DNA of 64,000 nucleotides. It comes from Aurantimonas coralicida DSM 14790. GTDB lineage: Bacteria; Pseudomonadota; Alphaproteobacteria; Rhizobiales; Rhizobiaceae. The position numbers and the translations under genes were made by a program. Shown here piece after piece: positions 51,952 through 60,102 of the stretch. The notes below the pieces were generated by a model that saw nothing but the letters and a program-made list of their open reading frames with translations, was not told the DNA's origin and searched no databases. The stretch lies in NCBI RefSeq assembly GCF_000421645.1, contig NZ_ATXK01000011.1:62001-126000 (forward strand). The letters run 5' to 3'. Positions within the stretch are counted from its first letter, which is position 1. Every line of letters begins with the position of its first letter.

Positions 51952-54138
51952 TTAGCCCTGATTGTCCTGGGCAGCCGGCTGAGCCGGCGCCGTGGCCGAC
52001 GCAAGCGCGTCGGCGATGACCCGGTCGGCGGTCTGCCGGGCTTCGACCTGATCGGCGAAATCCTGGCTGGCCTCCTTGGCCGCGTCGGGAAGCGTCTGCC
52101 ATTCGGCGGTCCAGGCGGACAGATCGCCCGCGCCGATGGCCGCGTCGAGCCGTGCCAGGCTTTCGTTCGGTCCGCCTTCGCCGGGCTCAGCCGAAGCCGA
52201 CGGCTCGACCGGTCGCACCTGCACCAGCGAGCGCAGGCCCGACAGGAGCTGGTCGCCCACCGGCGCATCCGGTGCAACCGGCGTCAGCTGGCTGGCGATG
52301 CGGTCCTCGACCTCGGGCCAGCGCGTCGCCAGCTCGCGCTCGGTCGGCACGCCGTCCGCTGCAAGGGCCCGCAACTCCTCCGTCGCGCCCTCGCCACCGG
52401 CGATCTGCGCGTAATTCTCGAGCTGCTGCATGAACGGCCCGCCCGCATCGATCGCGGCCTTCAGATTGGCTGCCGCGAAGGCCTTGGAAGCCTGCAAGTT
52501 GCGCGCTTCAACAGTGGCGATCCGGCTGTCGAAGCCGGAAATCGTCTCGTTGATGCCGGCGATCCCTTCCTGCGCGCTGGCCGCCGTCGCCTGCGCGTCG
52601 CTCGCCGCCTTGGCGGCGGCATCGGCGCTCGACTGGGCCGCATTCGCCGCCTCCTGCGCGGCGCTGGCGGTCTGGCCGGCCTGATCGGCAGCCTGCTGGG
52701 CAGCCGTCGCGGTCTGGGTCGCACCCTCGGCGGCCGTGCGGGCCGCCTCGGCTGCCTGCGCAGCGCTGTCGTCCGCCGGTGCGGCTGCGGCCTGTTCCAG
52801 CGCATCGACGCGGCCCGTCAGGGCCTGCGTGTCCGCACCATCACCGGCCGGCGTCGCCGGCAGCGCCGCGAACTGCTCGCGCAGGGCCGCCACTTCGCCG
52901 TCCAGATCCTGCAGCGCGCTCTGGCTGGCGTAGCTTTCGCCGGTGGTCTGCTCGCTCGTACCGAAATTCGGCAGATAGCCGGCCGACTGCAGCGCGGCGC
53001 CGCCCACCAGGGCGACGATCGCGCCAACGAGGCCTGCCGCCGCCGCACCGCCGAAGCCGAGCCCGGAGGACCGGTCGGTCGCCGCCGATGTCGTCGTGCG
53101 GCCCGTCGATGGACCCGTGGTGCCGGTCGTGCGCGACGCGGCGCTCGTGCTGGAACTGCCGGACGAGGACGTCGTGGACCCCGTTGCGGCGGACGCTGGC
53201 TTGCTGCCGGGAGCCGTGCTGCCGGTCGTGGCTGGCGTTGCCGATGCCGGCCGCGCAGCACCCGTGGTCGAACCGGTGCCGCCCGAACCCGTCGAGGCGG
53301 GCTTGCCGGTGGTTGCAGCCGATGCGGTTGCCGATGCCGGGGTGGATGTCGGCTTGGCAGGCGAACTGCCGGTGGTCGCGGACCCACCGCTTGCGGAGGA
53401 TGGTGCCGAACCGGAGGAGGCGGACGTCGGCGAAGCCGCGCCGCTGGAAGCCGCAGGCTTCGATGCGTCCTTGCCCGCGGTGGCTACCGGGCTGCCGGTC
53501 GCCGATCCCGTCGTCGGTGTTGACGTCGCGCCGCCCGATGCCGGTGTTGCGGCCGCACCACCCGTTGCAGGCGTTGCCGGCTTCGCGGTCGCGGTGGTCG
53601 CAGCCGGGGACGCGGTCGTGCTCGATGGCTTTGCAGTCGTTGCGGAGGATGCCGGTGCGGTTGCCGCCTTCGCATCGCTCGCCTTGGCGCCGGTCGCGGC
53701 GTTGGCCGAAGCCGACGTCGCAGCGGTCGCGGCGCTGGCGGAGCCGGTCTTGTCGGAGGCCTTCGGATCGCTGGCGGACTTGGCGACCGGCGACGATGTC
53801 GCTGCCGTTGCCGGCTTCGACGGCTCGGCCTTGGCCGCACCGGTCCCGGCCGTACCCGATGCCGACGCATCGCCGGTCTTGGGCTCGCTCGCACCGCGGC
53901 TCGAGGTGTACTTCACCTCGCTCTTCGCCGTGCCGGCGGACGCCGTGGACGCAGCGCCGCTCTTCGGCGCCGTCTTGCCATCCTTCGATGCGTCGGTCGG
54001 GCCGGCGGGCTTGGCAGATGCCGTCGCGCCGGTGTCGTCGTTTTTCTTGTCGGTCACCGGTTCGTTCTTTTCCGCTTTGAGATCGATCGTCTGGCCGCGC
54101 GTCTTGCTCGGCCTTGAGCGCCGGGGACGGTTGGTCAT
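51952..54138 (-). CDS. Mitofilin-like (Mic60-related) membrane protein
   Basis: 728 residues. A basic N-terminal tail (about 1-37) is followed by roughly 320 residues made almost only of Ala, Ser, Thr, Pro, Gly and Lys. A single span lies at about 358-386 (GFGGAAAAGLVGAIVALVGG), then an Ala/Gln/Glu coiled coil (about 400-540), then a C-terminal mitofilin-type domain (FMQQLENYAQIAGG to ALASATAPAQ). Alphaproteobacterial Mic60 homologues sit with hemY and hemD, as here, and shape intracytoplasmic membranes. The low-complexity segment is much longer than I expect for this family. GGAG precedes ATG 54138. Confidence 0.82.
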   Translation of the reverse strand: MTNRPRRSRPSKTRGQTIDLKAEKNEPVTDKKNDDTGATASAKPAGPTDASKDGKTAPKSGAASTASAGTAKSEVKYTSSRGASEPKTGDASASGTAGTGAAKAEPSKPATAATSSPVAKSASDPKASDKTGSASAATAATSASANAATGAKASDAKAATAPASSATTAKPSSTTASPAATTATAKPATPATGGAAATPASGGATSTPTTGSATGSPVATAGKDASKPAASSGAASPTSASSGSAPSSASGGSATTGSSPAKPTSTPASATASAATTGKPASTGSGGTGSTTGAARPASATPATTGSTAPGSKPASAATGSTTSSSGSSSTSAASRTTGTTGPSTGRTTTSAATDRSSGLGFGGAAAAGLVGAIVALVGGAALQSAGYLPNFGTSEQTTGESYASQSALQDLDGEVAALREQFAALPATPAGDGADTQALTGRVDALEQAAAAPADDSAAQAAEAARTAAEGATQTATAAQQAADQAGQTASAAQEAANAAQSSADAAAKAASDAQATAASAQEGIAGINETISGFDSRIATVEARNLQASKAFAAANLKAAIDAGGPFMQQLENYAQIAGGEGATEELRALAADGVPTERELATRWPEVEDRIASQLTPVAPDAPVGDQLLSGLRSLVQVRPVEPSASAEPGEGGPNESLARLDAAIGAGDLSAWTAEWQTLPDAAKEASQDFADQVEARQTADRVIADALASATAPAQPAAQDNQG

Positions 54139-54269
54139 CGAAACTGCTCCATTCTCACCGGGCTTGGCAGGGATATCGGTCGATTTCCGCACCGCACGCA
54201 TTCACGCTATTCGTCCTTCATTCGCACGGGCCGCGCAAGCGCCGCATCAGACCTGATCCTTCAACTAGG

Positions 54270-54968
54270 TTAGTCGAGCCGTTCGAAAAGCGAGGCAAGC
54301 CGGGTGTCGTCAGATAGGCGAACCGTTTCGGCGAGATTCGTGGGCAAAGCCGCGGCAATTCGCGCCGAGAGCGCCAGGATCTTCGGCGCTGGCTGGAAGA
54401 GATCGGGACAGGTCGCGACCAGTTCGCCATAGGCCGTCGCCTGCCCGGCCGACAAAAGCAGCACTGCGTCGGGCGGCCCGTCATGCAGGACAGCCGCGAC
54501 GGCGCTCCGCTTCGGGCGATGGGCCACCGTCTCGTAGACCTCCCAAACGCGGCAGTCGATTTCTGCAGCGGCCAGCGCGGTTTCCAATGTTCCGGTGCGG
54601 GGCCGTCCGGCGGCATAGAGGATCGTCGCGGTCTCGCCGAGCCCTGCGCCCCGGGCCAATCGGGCCATATCCCCGGCCTCCCCCGCGGCACCCCGCACAT
54701 CGGTGAAGCCGGCCGCCCGCAGCGCCGAGCCGGTCCGCTCACCGACGGCGAAGACCGGGCGCCCATCGCCCGGAAACGCCTTCGCCAGGGCCGGCACCGC
54801 GCGCATGCTGGTCGCGGCAAGCGCGGCGAAGTCGCCTGTCGGAGCGGGGCCGCCGATCGTCCGCATCGATTCCACCGGCAGAACGAGCGGCCGATGGCCG
54901 CGCTTGGCGAGCGCCTCGGCCGTCTGCACGGCCGCGTCCGCCGCGCGCAGAATCAGCACCCGGGCCAT
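54270..54968 (-). CDS. hemD: Uroporphyrinogen-III synthase HemD
   Basis: 232 residues; cyclises hydroxymethylbilane to uroporphyrinogen III. The sequence is weakly conserved, as usual for HemD, but shows RAADAAVQTAEALAKRGHRP, VFAVGERTGSALRAAGFTDV, ATILYAAGRPRTGTLETALA and AVLLLSAGQATAYGEL. Identity is strengthened by position 16 bases after hemC. ATG 54968 (MARVLILRA) starts the first strand. The mitofilin-like gene follows after 131 bases. Confidence 0.9.
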   Translation of the reverse strand: MARVLILRAADAAVQTAEALAKRGHRPLVLPVESMRTIGGPAPTGDFAALAATSMRAVPALAKAFPGDGRPVFAVGERTGSALRAAGFTDVRGAAGEAGDMARLARGAGLGETATILYAAGRPRTGTLETALAAAEIDCRVWEVYETVAHRPKRSAVAAVLHDGPPDAVLLLSAGQATAYGELVATCPDLFQPAPKILALSARIAAALPTNLAETVRLSDDTRLASLFERLD

Positions 54969-54984
54969 GGCCGGCCGCGCCGCG

Positions 54985-55920
54985 TCAGGCGCCCCAGCCG
55001 TCGAAGAAGCCCGGCCCCGCCGCGTCCAGCACGTCGCGGCCGGCCAACCGGCCCAGCGCTTCGGCATCGGTGGCGATGCCCGTGCGCCGGGTCTCGTGCA
55101 TCCGGCTGCCGTCCGGCGTCAGGATCATGCCGTGCAGGGTGACCGTGCCGTCCTCGGCCAGCACCGCATGGGCGGCGATCGGCGTGCGGCAGGACCCGTC
55201 GAGTTCGGCGAGGAAGGCCCGCTCGGCGGTCAGCGCCACCGTCGTCCGCGGGTCGGCGATCGCCGCGACGAGGCCGTGCACCCGTTCGTCGCCGATCCGG
55301 TTCTGGATGCAGATCGCCCCCTGCCCCGGCGCCGGCAGGAAGCGCTCGACCTCGAGGATTTCCGTCGCGACGTCCTGCATCGCCATGCGGTTCAGGCCGG
55401 CCAGCGCCAGCAGCGTGGCATCCACCTGGCCCTCTTCCAGCTTGCGCAGCCGGCTCTGGACGTTACCCCGGAAGGTAATCACCTTCAGATCCGGGCGCAT
55501 CCGCTTCAGGAGCGACTGGCGGCGCAGCGAGGCCGAGCCGATGGTCGCCCCGTGCGGCAGTTCGTCGATGGTCGCCGCCGTGCGGCCGATGAAGGCGTCG
55601 CGGACATCCTCGCGCGGCAGATAGGCGGAGACCTCCAGCCCCTCCGGCGAGGCGGTGGCCATGTCCTTGGACGAATGGGCCGCGATGTCGATGCGCCCGT
55701 CGATCAGCGCCGCCTCGATCTCCTTGGTGAACAGCCCCTTCCCGCCGACTTCCGACAGCGGCCGGTCGAGGATGCGGTCGCCGGTGGTCGAGATCACCTC
55801 GATCTCGAAGGCCTCCTCCGGCAGATCGTGCGCCGCCATCAGGCGGGCGCGCACCTCGCTCGCCTGCGCCTTGGCAAGCTGGCTGCCGCGCGTGCCGATC
55901 CGGATGATGTCGCTGGCCAT
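54985..55920 (-). CDS. hemC: Hydroxymethylbilane synthase (porphobilinogen deaminase) HemC
   Basis: 311 residues; polymerises four porphobilinogens. Signatures are [46 protein letters not shown] (conserved Asp), [20 protein letters not shown], and the dipyrromethane cofactor Cys in [14 protein letters not shown] (about residue 245). ATG 55920 is chosen for length; ATG 55947 would add nine residues. It starts the minus-strand hemC-hemD-mitofilin-hemY-terB-amidotransferase cluster and is divergent from tsaD. Confidence 0.95.
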   Translation of the reverse strand: MASDIIRIGTRGSQLAKAQASEVRARLMAAHDLPEEAFEIEVISTTGDRILDRPLSEVGGKGLFTKEIEAALIDGRIDIAAHSSKDMATASPEGLEVSAYLPREDVRDAFIGRTAATIDELPHGATIGSASLRRQSLLKRMRPDLKVITFRGNVQSRLRKLEEGQVDATLLALAGLNRMAMQDVATEILEVERFLPAPGQGAICIQNRIGDERVHGLVAAIADPRTTVALTAERAFLAELDGSCRTPIAAHAVLAEDGTVTLHGMILTPDGSRMHETRRTGIATDAEALGRLAGRDVLDAAGPGFFDGWGA

Positions 55921-56102
55921 GGTCTGTCCCGTCAGTTCGCTTTGCATGTCGTCGGCTCGTTCATAGGGCGGGCGAGCGCCCACCGGAACCGTCCGGGCCG
56001 GAATTTCGACCGCCGGTGACCGGTTCCGAGCGGCGATCGACGGTGGCGGGACGCGCGCCGATCGCCTATGTCGGCAGCACGCCATTACCGCCCGGACCGA
56101 AC

Positions 56103-57206
56103 GTGACGCCTGCCAATCCGCCCCGCCCCCTGATCCTCGGCATCGAGACGAGCTGCGACGAGACCGCCGCGTCGGTCGTCGGGCGCGACGATGCGGGCGC
56201 GCCGGTGATCCTGTCCAATGTGGTGCTGAGCCAGGTCGAGGAACATGCCGCCTTCGGCGGTGTCGTGCCGGAGATCGCCGCGCGGGCCCATGTCGAGGCG
56301 CTGGACGGCATCGTGAAGGCGGCGATGGACGAGGCCGGCATCGGTTTCGACGAGCTCTCCGCCGTCGCGGCGACCACCGGCCCCGGCCTTGTCGGCGGCC
56401 TGATCGTCGGCGCCATGACCGGCAAGGCGATCGCCGCAGCGCGCCGGCTGCCCTTCCTGGCGATCAATCATCTCGAAGGCCACGCCCTGACGCCGCGCCT
56501 GACCGACCGCCTCGCCTATCCCTATCTCCTGCTGCTGGTCTCCGGCGGCCACAGCCAGATCGTGCTGGTGCGCGGGCTCGGCGCCTATGAGCGCTGGGGC
56601 ACGACCATCGACGACGCGCTGGGCGAGGCCTTCGACAAGACCGCCAAGCTGCTTGGCCTGCCCAATCCCGGCGGGCCGCATGTCGAGCGGCGCGCGGCGG
56701 CGGGCGATCCGAAGCGCTTTGCCCTGCCGCGCCCGATGAAGGGCAATCCGCGGCTGGACTTCTCCTTCTCCGGCCTGAAGACGGCCCTGCGCATGGCGGC
56801 CCAGGCCGCCGCGCCGCTGTCGCCGACCGATGTCGACGATCTGTGCGCCGGTTTCCAGGCTGCCGCTGCCGACAGCCTTGCCGACCGGGTCGGCCGCGCC
56901 CTGACGCAGTTCCGCGACCGCTTTCCCGATCTGGCCGATCCGGTGCTGGCAGTGGCCGGCGGCGTCGCCGCCAACCGGGCGATCCGCACCGCGCTCGAGG
57001 TCGAGACTGCACGGACCGGCGTTCGGCTGGTCGCGCCGCCGCTGGCGCTGTGCACCGACAATGCCGCGATGATCGCCTATGCCGGGCTGGAGCGTTTCGA
57101 GGCCGGCATGGTCGATGGTCTCGACGCGCCGGTGCGCTCGCGCTGGCCCCTGGACGGGGATTCGGCGCCGATGATCGGCTTCGGCCGACGGGGAGCCAAG
57201 GCATGA
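56103..57206 (+). CDS. tsaD: tRNA t6A37 threonylcarbamoyltransferase TsaD
   Basis: 367 residues from GTG 56103; transfers the threonylcarbamoyl group to A37 of ANN-decoding tRNAs together with TsaB and TsaE. It opens [18 protein letters not shown], carries the metal-binding pair HLEGHALT (about residue 121), [25 protein letters not shown] and [12 protein letters not shown]. Longer in-frame starts exist at 56016 but add unconserved sequence. The stop overlaps the gpsA start (ATGA). MtaB at 2 kb acts on this product. Confidence 0.94.
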   Translation: MTPANPPRPLILGIETSCDETAASVVGRDDAGAPVILSNVVLSQVEEHAAFGGVVPEIAARAHVEALDGIVKAAMDEAGIGFDELSAVAATTGPGLVGGLIVGAMTGKAIAAARRLPFLAINHLEGHALTPRLTDRLAYPYLLLLVSGGHSQIVLVRGLGAYERWGTTIDDALGEAFDKTAKLLGLPNPGGPHVERRAAAGDPKRFALPRPMKGNPRLDFSFSGLKTALRMAAQAAAPLSPTDVDDLCAGFQAAAADSLADRVGRALTQFRDRFPDLADPVLAVAGGVAANRAIRTALEVETARTGVRLVAPPLALCTDNAAMIAYAGLERFEAGMVDGLDAPVRSRWPLDGDSAPMIGFGRRGAKA

Positions 57207-58183
57207 GCCACTTCGCCATCATCGGCGGCGGCGCCTGGGGCACGGCGCTGGGCTGCCTCTATGCCCGGGCCGGCCACGCGCCGCGGATCCTGGCCCGCGA
57301 CGCCGGGACCGTTGCCGCCATCAACGAGAGCCGGCGCAACCCGCGCTATCTGCCCGACACGCCGCTGCCGGCGGGCCTCACCGCCACCACGGACCCGGCC
57401 GAAGCCCTCGCCGGCGCCCGCACCATCCTCTTCGTTGTGCCGGCCCAGAGCCTGCGCACCGTCGCCGCCGATCTCGCCCCGCACATTGCCTCCGACGCCC
57501 TAGCGATCCTCTGCTCCAAGGGCATCGAGCGCGAGACCGGCCGCTTTGCCACCGATGTTCTGGCCGAGGTGCTGCCGGGCCGCCCCCTCGCCGTCCTCTC
57601 CGGCCCGAGCTTTGCCGCCGACGTGGCGCGCGGCCTGCCCACTGCGGTGACCATCGCGGCCGAGACCGAAGAGGCCGCCGACGCGGCGGCGCGGCGTCTA
57701 TCGACCGAGACCTTTCGCGGCTATGCCACCGCCGACATGCGCGGCGTCGAGGCGGGCGGCGCGTTGAAGAACGTCCTGGCGCTGGCCGCCGGCGCGGTCG
57801 CCGGCCGCGGCCTCGGTGCCTCCGCCCAGGCCGCCATCGTCACCCGCGGCTTCGTCGAGCTGCGACGTCTGGGCGCGGCGCTCGGCGGCCGGCCCGACAC
57901 GCTGATGGGCCTCTCCGGCCTTGGCGATCTGGTGCTGACCTGCTCCAGCGCCCAGTCGCGCAACTTCGCCTATGGCATGGCGCTCGGCCGCGGCGACGAC
58001 CGCGCCGGGCTTAAGCTCGCCGAGGGCGTGTTCACCGCCGAGATCGCCGCCCGCCTGGCGCAGGAGCACCGCATCGACGCGCCGATCATCGCCACCGTCG
58101 CCGCCATTCTCGCCGGTCAGCTCGACATCGACGCGGCGATCGAGGCCCTGCTCGCCCGCCCTTTGAAGCGGGAAACCGTTTGA
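57203..58183 (+). CDS. gpsA: NAD(P)-dependent glycerol-3-phosphate dehydrogenase GpsA
   Basis: 326 residues; makes sn-glycerol-3-phosphate for phospholipids from dihydroxyacetone phosphate. The Rossmann motif is [20 protein letters not shown], then [44 protein letters not shown] and the catalytic-Lys region [20 protein letters not shown]. It overlaps tsaD by 4 bases, a pairing common in Hyphomicrobiales. A probable terminator follows. Confidence 0.95.
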   Translation: MSHFAIIGGGAWGTALGCLYARAGHAPRILARDAGTVAAINESRRNPRYLPDTPLPAGLTATTDPAEALAGARTILFVVPAQSLRTVAADLAPHIASDALAILCSKGIERETGRFATDVLAEVLPGRPLAVLSGPSFAADVARGLPTAVTIAAETEEAADAAARRLSTETFRGYATADMRGVEAGGALKNVLALAAGAVAGRGLGASAQAAIVTRGFVELRRLGAALGGRPDTLMGLSGLGDLVLTCSSAQSRNFAYGMALGRGDDRAGLKLAEGVFTAEIAARLAQEHRIDAPIIATVAAILAGQLDIDAAIEALLARPLKRETV

Positions 58184-58188
58184 ACCCG

Positions 58189-58220
58189 CGGCACCGGGCT
58201 GTCGCTCGCGTGCCGTTTTT
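58189..58220 (+). terminator. Probable terminator after gpsA
   Basis: Stem CGGCAC / GTGCCG with a 15-base loop, directly followed by TTTTT, beginning 5 bases after the gpsA stop. The stem is short but the T-run is good. It separates tsaD-gpsA from the YciI gene. Confidence 0.5.
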
Positions 58221-58246
58221 CTGACCCACCAGACAAGGATCACCCG

Positions 58247-58540
58247 ATGCTCTTTGCCATTCTCTGCGACGACAAGCCGGACAGCCTGCAGCTGCGCCTC
58301 GACACCCGCGCCGACCATCTGGCGTTCCTGCACGGTCTCGGCGACGGGCTGAAATTCGCCGGCCCGTTCCTCGGCCCCGACGACAAGCCCTGCGGCAGTC
58401 TGGTGGTGATCGAGGCGGACTCGCTGGAGGCAGCGAAGGCGACCGCGGCGAAGGATCCCTATGCGCTGGCCGGGCTCTTCGCCAAGGTCGATGTCCGCCC
58501 GTGGAACTGGGCCATCAAGAACCCGGCAGCGACGGCATGA
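58247..58540 (+). CDS. YciI-like protein
   Basis: 97 residues with the YciI dimeric alpha+beta fold pattern: MLFAILCDDKPDSLQLRLDT, the catalytic-type HLAFL, LGDGLKFAGPFLGPDDKPCG and DPYALAGLFAKVDVRPWN. The His and Asp of the presumed active-site dyad (R.DHLAFL and ADPYA-like KDPYALAG) are present. Members are related to dehydrochlorinases but mostly uncharacterised. It overlaps the EVE gene by 4 bases. Confidence 0.87.
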   Translation: MLFAILCDDKPDSLQLRLDTRADHLAFLHGLGDGLKFAGPFLGPDDKPCGSLVVIEADSLEAAKATAAKDPYALAGLFAKVDVRPWNWAIKNPAATA

Positions 58541-58986
58541 GCGAGGGCATGCGCTACTGGCTGTTCAAGTCCGAGCCGTTCAAATGGTCCTTCGACCATC
58601 AGAAGAAGGCCGGCGACAAGGGGCAGGAGTGGGACGGGGTCCGCAACTACCAGGCCCGCAATTTCATGCGCGAGATGAAGGTCGGCGACCGCGGCTTCTT
58701 CTACCATTCCAACGAGGGCAAGGCCGTCGTCGGCATCGTCGAGGTGATCGCCGAGGCCCATCCCGATTCCACCGCCAAGGACGGCAAGTGGGAGTGCGTG
58801 GACATCAAGGCGGTGATGGACGTCCCCAATCCGGTGACCCTCGATGCGGTGAAGGCCGAGCCGGCGCTCAAGGACATGGTGCTGGTCAACAATTCCCGCC
58901 TGTCGGTGCAGCCGGTCGAACCGGACGAGTTCCGCAAAGTCTGCGAGATGGGCGGGCTCGACCCCGCCAGGGCCATGGGCAAATAG
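58537..58986 (+). CDS. EVE domain protein (YTH/PUA-like fold)
   Basis: 149 residues. It begins with the EVE signature YWLFKSEPFKWSFDHQ, followed by WDGVRNYQARNFMREMKVGD, FFYHSNEGKAVVGIVEVI and VLVNNSRLSVQPVEPDEF. EVE domains bind modified bases in DNA or RNA; stand-alone alphaproteobacterial copies near YciI and gpsA are common and have been suggested to act on modified RNA. ATG 58537 overlaps the YciI stop; the ATG at 58549 is a shorter alternative. Confidence 0.9.
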   Translation: MSEGMRYWLFKSEPFKWSFDHQKKAGDKGQEWDGVRNYQARNFMREMKVGDRGFFYHSNEGKAVVGIVEVIAEAHPDSTAKDGKWECVDIKAVMDVPNPVTLDAVKAEPALKDMVLVNNSRLSVQPVEPDEFRKVCEMGGLDPARAMGK

Positions 58987-59072
58987 CCGCAGCGACGGCG
59001 CAACGGTGCTGTCGCGGGAACGGAGCCGCGCCATGAACATTTCCGGAACAACACAATCTTCGGAGACACGTC

Positions 59073-59297
59073 ATGGATACTGCGAACGCCAAGGTCGACA
59101 CCGGCTCGAACACCGAGAAGGACCCCGAAACCTGGACGACGGGCGGCGAGCCCATGACCGGGGCACAGGGGTCCTATCTCAAGACCCTCTGCGAGGAGAC
59201 GGGCCACCCCTTCGACGAGACGCTGAGCAAGGCCGATGCGTCGATCCTGATCGACAAGCTGCGCGCCGAAAGCGATCGCGTGAAGAACGAAGCCTGA
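59073..59297 (+). CDS. DUF3072 protein
   Basis: 74-residue acidic protein: KDPETWTTGGEPMTGAQGSY then LKTLCEETGHPFDETLSKAD and ILIDKLRAES. The DPETW.TG.EPMTGAQ.SYLKTL pattern is DUF3072, found in soil and plant-associated bacteria; the function is unknown. No membrane segment. It has its own terminator and is probably monocistronic. Confidence 0.85.
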   Translation: MDTANAKVDTGSNTEKDPETWTTGGEPMTGAQGSYLKTLCEETGHPFDETLSKADASILIDKLRAESDRVKNEA

Positions 59298-59317
59298 TCG
59301 GTTTCCTTAAAGACGGT

Positions 59318-59345
59318 GCGGGCCGCTTCGGCGGCCCCGCTTTTT
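59318..59345 (+). terminator. Terminator after the DUF3072 gene
   Basis: Stem GCGGGCCGC / GCGGCCCCGC (one bulged base) with a TTCG tetraloop, followed by TTTTT, 20 bases after the stop. A classic intrinsic terminator. Confidence 0.85.
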
Positions 59346-59373
59346 CATCGCCCGTACAGCCCGGCCTTCCGGC

Positions 59374-60039
59374 ATGAAGGATCGCATTGTCCCCGCCGAC
59401 GCCGAGCGCTTCATCCGCGCCAACACGGCGATCCTCGCTCCGCCCCATGTCCCGGAAATCCGGCTGCATCTGGCCGACGAGGCGCATGACCTGTGGCTGA
59501 AGACCGAGGCGGAACTGGACGCGATCGGCCTGCCGCCGCCCTTCTGGGCCTTTGCCTGGGCCGGCGGACAGGCGCTCGCCCGCCATGTCCTCGACCATCC
59601 CGAGATCGTTCGGGGCCGGCGCGTCGCCGATTTCGCGACCGGCTCCGGGCTCGTCGCCATCGCCGCCGCGCGTGCCGGCACGGCCGCCGTCACCGGCTAC
59701 GACATCGACCCGTTCTGTGCCGCCGCGATCCGCCTCAATGCCGCCCTCAACGAGACACCGGTCGGCTTCGAAGCGCGCGACATCATCGGCGAGATCCCGC
59801 AGGCCGACATCATGCTTGCCGGCGACGTCTTCTTCGACGCGGACATGGCCCGGCGGATCACGCCGTGGTTCGACCGGCTGGGTGCCCAGGGCATCGCTAT
59901 TCTCGTCGGCGATCCGGGTCGGGCCTATCTGCCGGCCGATCGCGTCAGCCGGCTGGCGACCTACGAAGTGCCGGTCACTCGGGCCCTGGAAGACGCCGAA
60001 ATCAAGCGCACCAATGTCTGGCAGTGGACGGGCGCCTGA
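59374..60039 (+). CDS. Class I SAM methyltransferase, ETF-beta lysine methyltransferase-like
   Basis: 221 residues. The pattern LPPPFWAFAWAGGQALARHV, VADFATGSGLVAIAAARAGT (SAM motif I), TGYDIDPFCAAAIRLNAALN and LAGDVFFDADMA followed by GDPGRAYLP matches the METTL20/EtfB-KMT group, which includes a bacterial enzyme that methylates Lys of electron-transfer flavoprotein beta. EtfB as substrate is inferred from family. ATG 59374 is the first good start after the terminator. It converges on the molybdopterin oxidoreductase gene. Confidence 0.86.
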   Translation: MKDRIVPADAERFIRANTAILAPPHVPEIRLHLADEAHDLWLKTEAELDAIGLPPPFWAFAWAGGQALARHVLDHPEIVRGRRVADFATGSGLVAIAAARAGTAAVTGYDIDPFCAAAIRLNAALNETPVGFEARDIIGEIPQADIMLAGDVFFDADMARRITPWFDRLGAQGIAILVGDPGRAYLPADRVSRLATYEVPVTRALEDAEIKRTNVWQWTGA

Positions 60040-60102
60040 TCGCCAGGCACCCGTCCTGCGCATGATTTCCGGGCCGTCAGCGGCGGAAGACCGGGACCCG
60101 GC

